From the NCBI GenBank assembly GCA_964550025.1, contig CAZJYI010000220.1, forward strand, positions 1-15,317: a DNA stretch of 15,317 bases, given 5' to 3'. Shown here one piece after another: positions 13,152 to 15,317 of the stretch. This DNA comes from CAZJYI01 sp964550025 (lineage in GTDB: Bacteria > Verrucomicrobiota > Kiritimatiellia > UBA8416 > CAYOBW01). How positions within the stretch are numbered: the first letter of the stretch is position 1; the number at the start of each line of letters is the position of its first letter. The notes beneath the pieces were generated by a model that saw only the letters and a list, made by a program, of their open reading frames with translations, made no database searches and had not been told where the DNA came from. A program made the translations under genes and the position numbers.

Positions 13152-15317
13152 ATGAATCGAATGAATCATCAAATGCCCCTGTGTTTATGCTGTTTTCTGG
13201 CCGCCGCCCAGGTCCTGCTCTCGGTCCCGCAGAAGCCCCGTTGGTCCCAGCCGGAGTGCCCCGGGCGCGCCGCGTTCGCGGTGGGCAGGTCGTTGGCGAG
13301 GACGTTCCTGGTTAACGTTCCGCTCGGTGATGACGAAGACGGTCTGGAGCCTCTTGCCGCCTGTGACGCGTACGGTCAGCCGATACCGTTTCGCCTCGTT
13401 CACGCCGGCGCCGGACAGATGTCGGTCCTGGTGCAACTCAAGGCACGGAGGACGGGAATCGCCGGCTACGTCTACTACGGTAAGCCGAAAGCCGGGAAGG
13501 AGAAGCGCGCCGCCGGGGCGGAGCTCACCGACCCCGCGCCCCTGCGCGCCGAAGTGCGCAAGGCGCAGGGCCTCGGCATTCCCGGCACCTGGCCGCGGAT
13601 GCTCCACATGTTTCACGGTTCGGGCAAGGCCTACCGCACAACCTGGGGAGAGCGCTTCGGCGAGATCAAGCTCGCGCGTGAGACCGATAGCGAGAAGCTC
13701 AGGAAGGTCTGGCGCGTCGGCCGCTACATGACGCGGCTGACCACCTACGTGCTGTTCCCCGAGGATGGCGTCTACCGCCTTGCCGTGAACTGCAAGAACG
13801 CCGGTTTCGTGCTCCTCGACGGGGAACTGGCCGCGGCCTGGCCGGGGGAACACTATTACGGTAGCTGGCACTCCGGAGCGCCCGTCTACGCCAAGGCGGG
13901 CGTGCACAAAGTGGAGGCTTTCAACTGTACCGTGGGGTATCCCTACATCCACATCGGGTGGCAGCTCCCCGGGCGCGACAAAGTCAGCCACGTTCCTCCC
14001 GCTTCCCTCGTGACGGGGCAGGAGGCCGCGACCGTCCGTGTCGAACGACAGGACCGGTCCCTGCAGCCGCACTTCATGTACGAAATCGACCGGGCCTACA
14101 CCTTTCGCAACCATCCCGCCGTTTTCATCCCGGTGTCCTTTACGAATACAAGCCAGGACTGGGTGTCCCCGGAAATGTCGTGCCGGTGGACGTTCGGTGA
14201 CTCGGGGACCGCCGAAGGCGAGAGCGTCACGCATGTGTTCCGGGGAATCGGAAAGCACCGCGTGAGACTCGACGTGCGCGACGGGCTGGGCTACGAGGGG
14301 TCGCACGAGCACGTCGTCGATTGCCGCCTGTTGCGGCCGGTGGAATACGCGCTGTCTGCCGAACCGACCGCACTGCCCGCCGTGGCCTATGCATCCGACA
14401 CGATCGAACCCCATATCGACATCGCCGGCCAGCTTTCCGACAAGCGGGAGGTGCGGCTCGAATGGACCGTCGTTCGTAAGGATGGGAGTGAAATAGCCGG
14501 ACACAGGGAGCTCGTGCCCACGAACCAGGTCGTCAGCGTGCCCGTGACGCGTGCCACGGTCGGCGAGCTCGAACGGATTCGCTGGGCCGTGACGCACCAC
14601 GGCGTGGACCTTGTCAGCGGAAACGTGCGCTTCCTCCATGCGCCCTTCAAGGAGGCGCCGGCCGGTGTCCGAGGCGACGGGTTCTACGATGCAAGCGGAG
14701 CCCGACTGGTGCTGATTCCGTTCGAGCACGCCGGTGTCTTCACGCAGCCCGGCGCCGAGAACACGACGCCGCGCTACATCCAGTGCATTGACGACAGCCT
14801 GGCCGTTCCCGGCTTGCCGCACGCCGACACAAAATCGGTTTTCCATCGAGTTCTGTTGCGGGAGATCCCCGGACGCGAGGTCCCGCGCGTTCAGCACATT
14901 CCTCTCCCGGCCTGGCAGGACGAGCAGAGCGGCCACGCACCGCTGGTGAGGATGACGCGCATTGTCGAAGCCGTGAGCCCCAAGGCGGACGTTGCCGTAC
15001 TCTCCGTAGGGCTGCAGGAGATGCTCGGCGCGGGGGGTGTTGAGGCCTTTGAACGGCATGCCGCCGCCGCCAGCGACCTCGTCGCCGGCACCCTGGGGCG
15101 CCGTGTCGTGTGGGTGACGCTGCCCCCCTACCTGCCCGACCCCGCCCGGGCCCGCCCCTTTGCCGCGGCCCTCAAGAAAGTGGCCTACGCGCGCGGTATT
15201 CCCGTTGCCGACCTGTTTACCGCCTTCAGCGGGTCCGACGACGACCCCTCCGTCTTCTTCGAACGCGACACCCTCACCCTCTCCAAACGCGGCCACGACC
15301 TGGCCGCGCACGTGATC
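13152..15317 (+). CDS. Large secreted multidomain protein: DUF2341-like, PA14-like, PKD and atypical SGNH-like domains (3' end cut by window)
   Basis: The frame is open for 722 codons to the window edge. Residues 1-24 resemble a signal peptide (PLCLCCFLAAAQVLLS). A DUF2341-like sandwich ends GYVYYGKPKAG. A PA14-like region (about 190-275) has LFPEDGVYRLAV, VLLDGELAAAWPGE and IHIGWQLPG. A PKD domain (about 315-395) has WTFGDSG and THVFRGIGKHRVRLDVRD. After an Ig-like linker, the C-terminal part (about 505-722) has an SGNH-hydrolase plan: IDDSL with Ser549 in the GDSL position, AVLSVGLQEML where GxND is expected, and a terminal ERDTLTLSKRGHDLA block where DxxH is expected. It is probably an envelope or exported protein acting on or binding polysaccharide. 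Start codons at 13152, 13161 and 13173 are possible; 13152 has GAGAAG 7 nt upstream. A long antisense frame here is a shadow. Confidence 0.8.
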   Translation, partial: MNRMNHQMPLCLCCFLAAAQVLLSVPQKPRWSQPECPGRAAFAVGRSLARTFLVNVPLGDDEDGLEPLAACDAYGQPIPFRLVHAGAGQMSVLVQLKARRTGIAGYVYYGKPKAGKEKRAAGAELTDPAPLRAEVRKAQGLGIPGTWPRMLHMFHGSGKAYRTTWGERFGEIKLARETDSEKLRKVWRVGRYMTRLTTYVLFPEDGVYRLAVNCKNAGFVLLDGELAAAWPGEHYYGSWHSGAPVYAKAGVHKVEAFNCTVGYPYIHIGWQLPGRDKVSHVPPASLVTGQEAATVRVERQDRSLQPHFMYEIDRAYTFRNHPAVFIPVSFTNTSQDWVSPEMSCRWTFGDSGTAEGESVTHVFRGIGKHRVRLDVRDGLGYEGSHEHVVDCRLLRPVEYALSAEPTALPAVAYASDTIEPHIDIAGQLSDKREVRLEWTVVRKDGSEIAGHRELVPTNQVVSVPVTRATVGELERIRWAVTHHGVDLVSGNVRFLHAPFKEAPAGVRGDGFYDASGARLVLIPFEHAGVFTQPGAENTTPRYIQCIDDSLAVPGLPHADTKSVFHRVLLREIPGREVPRVQHIPLPAWQDEQSGHAPLVRMTRIVEAVSPKADVAVLSVGLQEMLGAGGVEAFERHAAAASDLVAGTLGRRVVWVTLPPYLPDPARARPFAAALKKVAYARGIPVADLFTAFSGSDDDPSVFFERDTLTLSKRGHDLAAHVI

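Noticed and set aside
13185..15311. A 708-codon minus-strand frame at the right end
   Set aside because: The + strand frame over the same bases has a signal peptide, PKD and SGNH-like motifs. The minus frame has none and begins at the window edge.

Overview
The window is GC-rich bacterial DNA, densely coded, with Gram-negative envelope genes: a secretin, two lipoprotein-type signals and a type IV pilin-like signal. Three things suggest the PVC superphylum (Kiritimatiellota, Lentisphaerota or Verrucomicrobiota). They are the pseudopilin type, the multidomain secreted PKD/SGNH-like protein, and arrays of a 7-bp 'RTYGAAC' unit next to a small four-helix-bundle gene. This placement comes from recognition alone, not a phylogeny.

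Layout. (1) 1-4031: a hairpin, a possible promoter whose spacer holds a G8 run, and a full-length fused PurL (FGAM synthase plus glutaminase) on the + strand. (2) 4032-4695: the gap between the convergent 3' ends of purL and the pilus-type operon. It holds a four-helix-bundle (23S rRNA intervening-sequence family) gene bracketed by two heptamer arrays in opposite orientation, which looks like a repeat-bounded cassette. (3) 4696-12910, all on the - strand: a tightly packed type IV pilus / type II secretion operon. In transcription order it encodes a pseudopilin, a secretin, a PilM-PilN (GspL-like) fusion, a PilO/GspM-like protein, a PilP/GspC-like protein, a GspE/PilB ATPase, and an ExbD-like lipoprotein. 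In T2SS letters this reads G-D-L-M-C-E plus one extra gene. (4) 12911-13151: a divergent intergenic region. (5) 13152 to the right edge: a large secreted protein, cut off by the window, with DUF2341-like, PA14-like, PKD and SGNH-like parts.

How the genes fit together. The secretin forms the outer-membrane pore. The PilMN, PilO and PilP-like proteins form the inner-membrane platform and its link to the secretin. The GspE ATPase drives pseudopilin assembly. The platform protein GspF/PilC, the prepilin peptidase and the minor pseudopilins are not in the window and must be encoded elsewhere. Most junctions are overlapping or nearly so (ATGA overlaps at pilM/pilO and gspE/lipoprotein, a 2-nt gap at pilO/pilP), which implies co-expression. 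The divergent secreted protein could be an export substrate, but only its position suggests that.

Most unusual signals: the inverted heptamer arrays around the four-helix-bundle gene, a third 7-bp-period array inside the operon, GTAG...CTAC palindromes that contain the stop codons of two operon genes, an 11-Asn microsatellite in the secretin, a perfect EF-hand loop in the pseudopilin, an ExbD domain carried on a lipoprotein, and an SGNH-like domain lacking two consensus catalytic positions.
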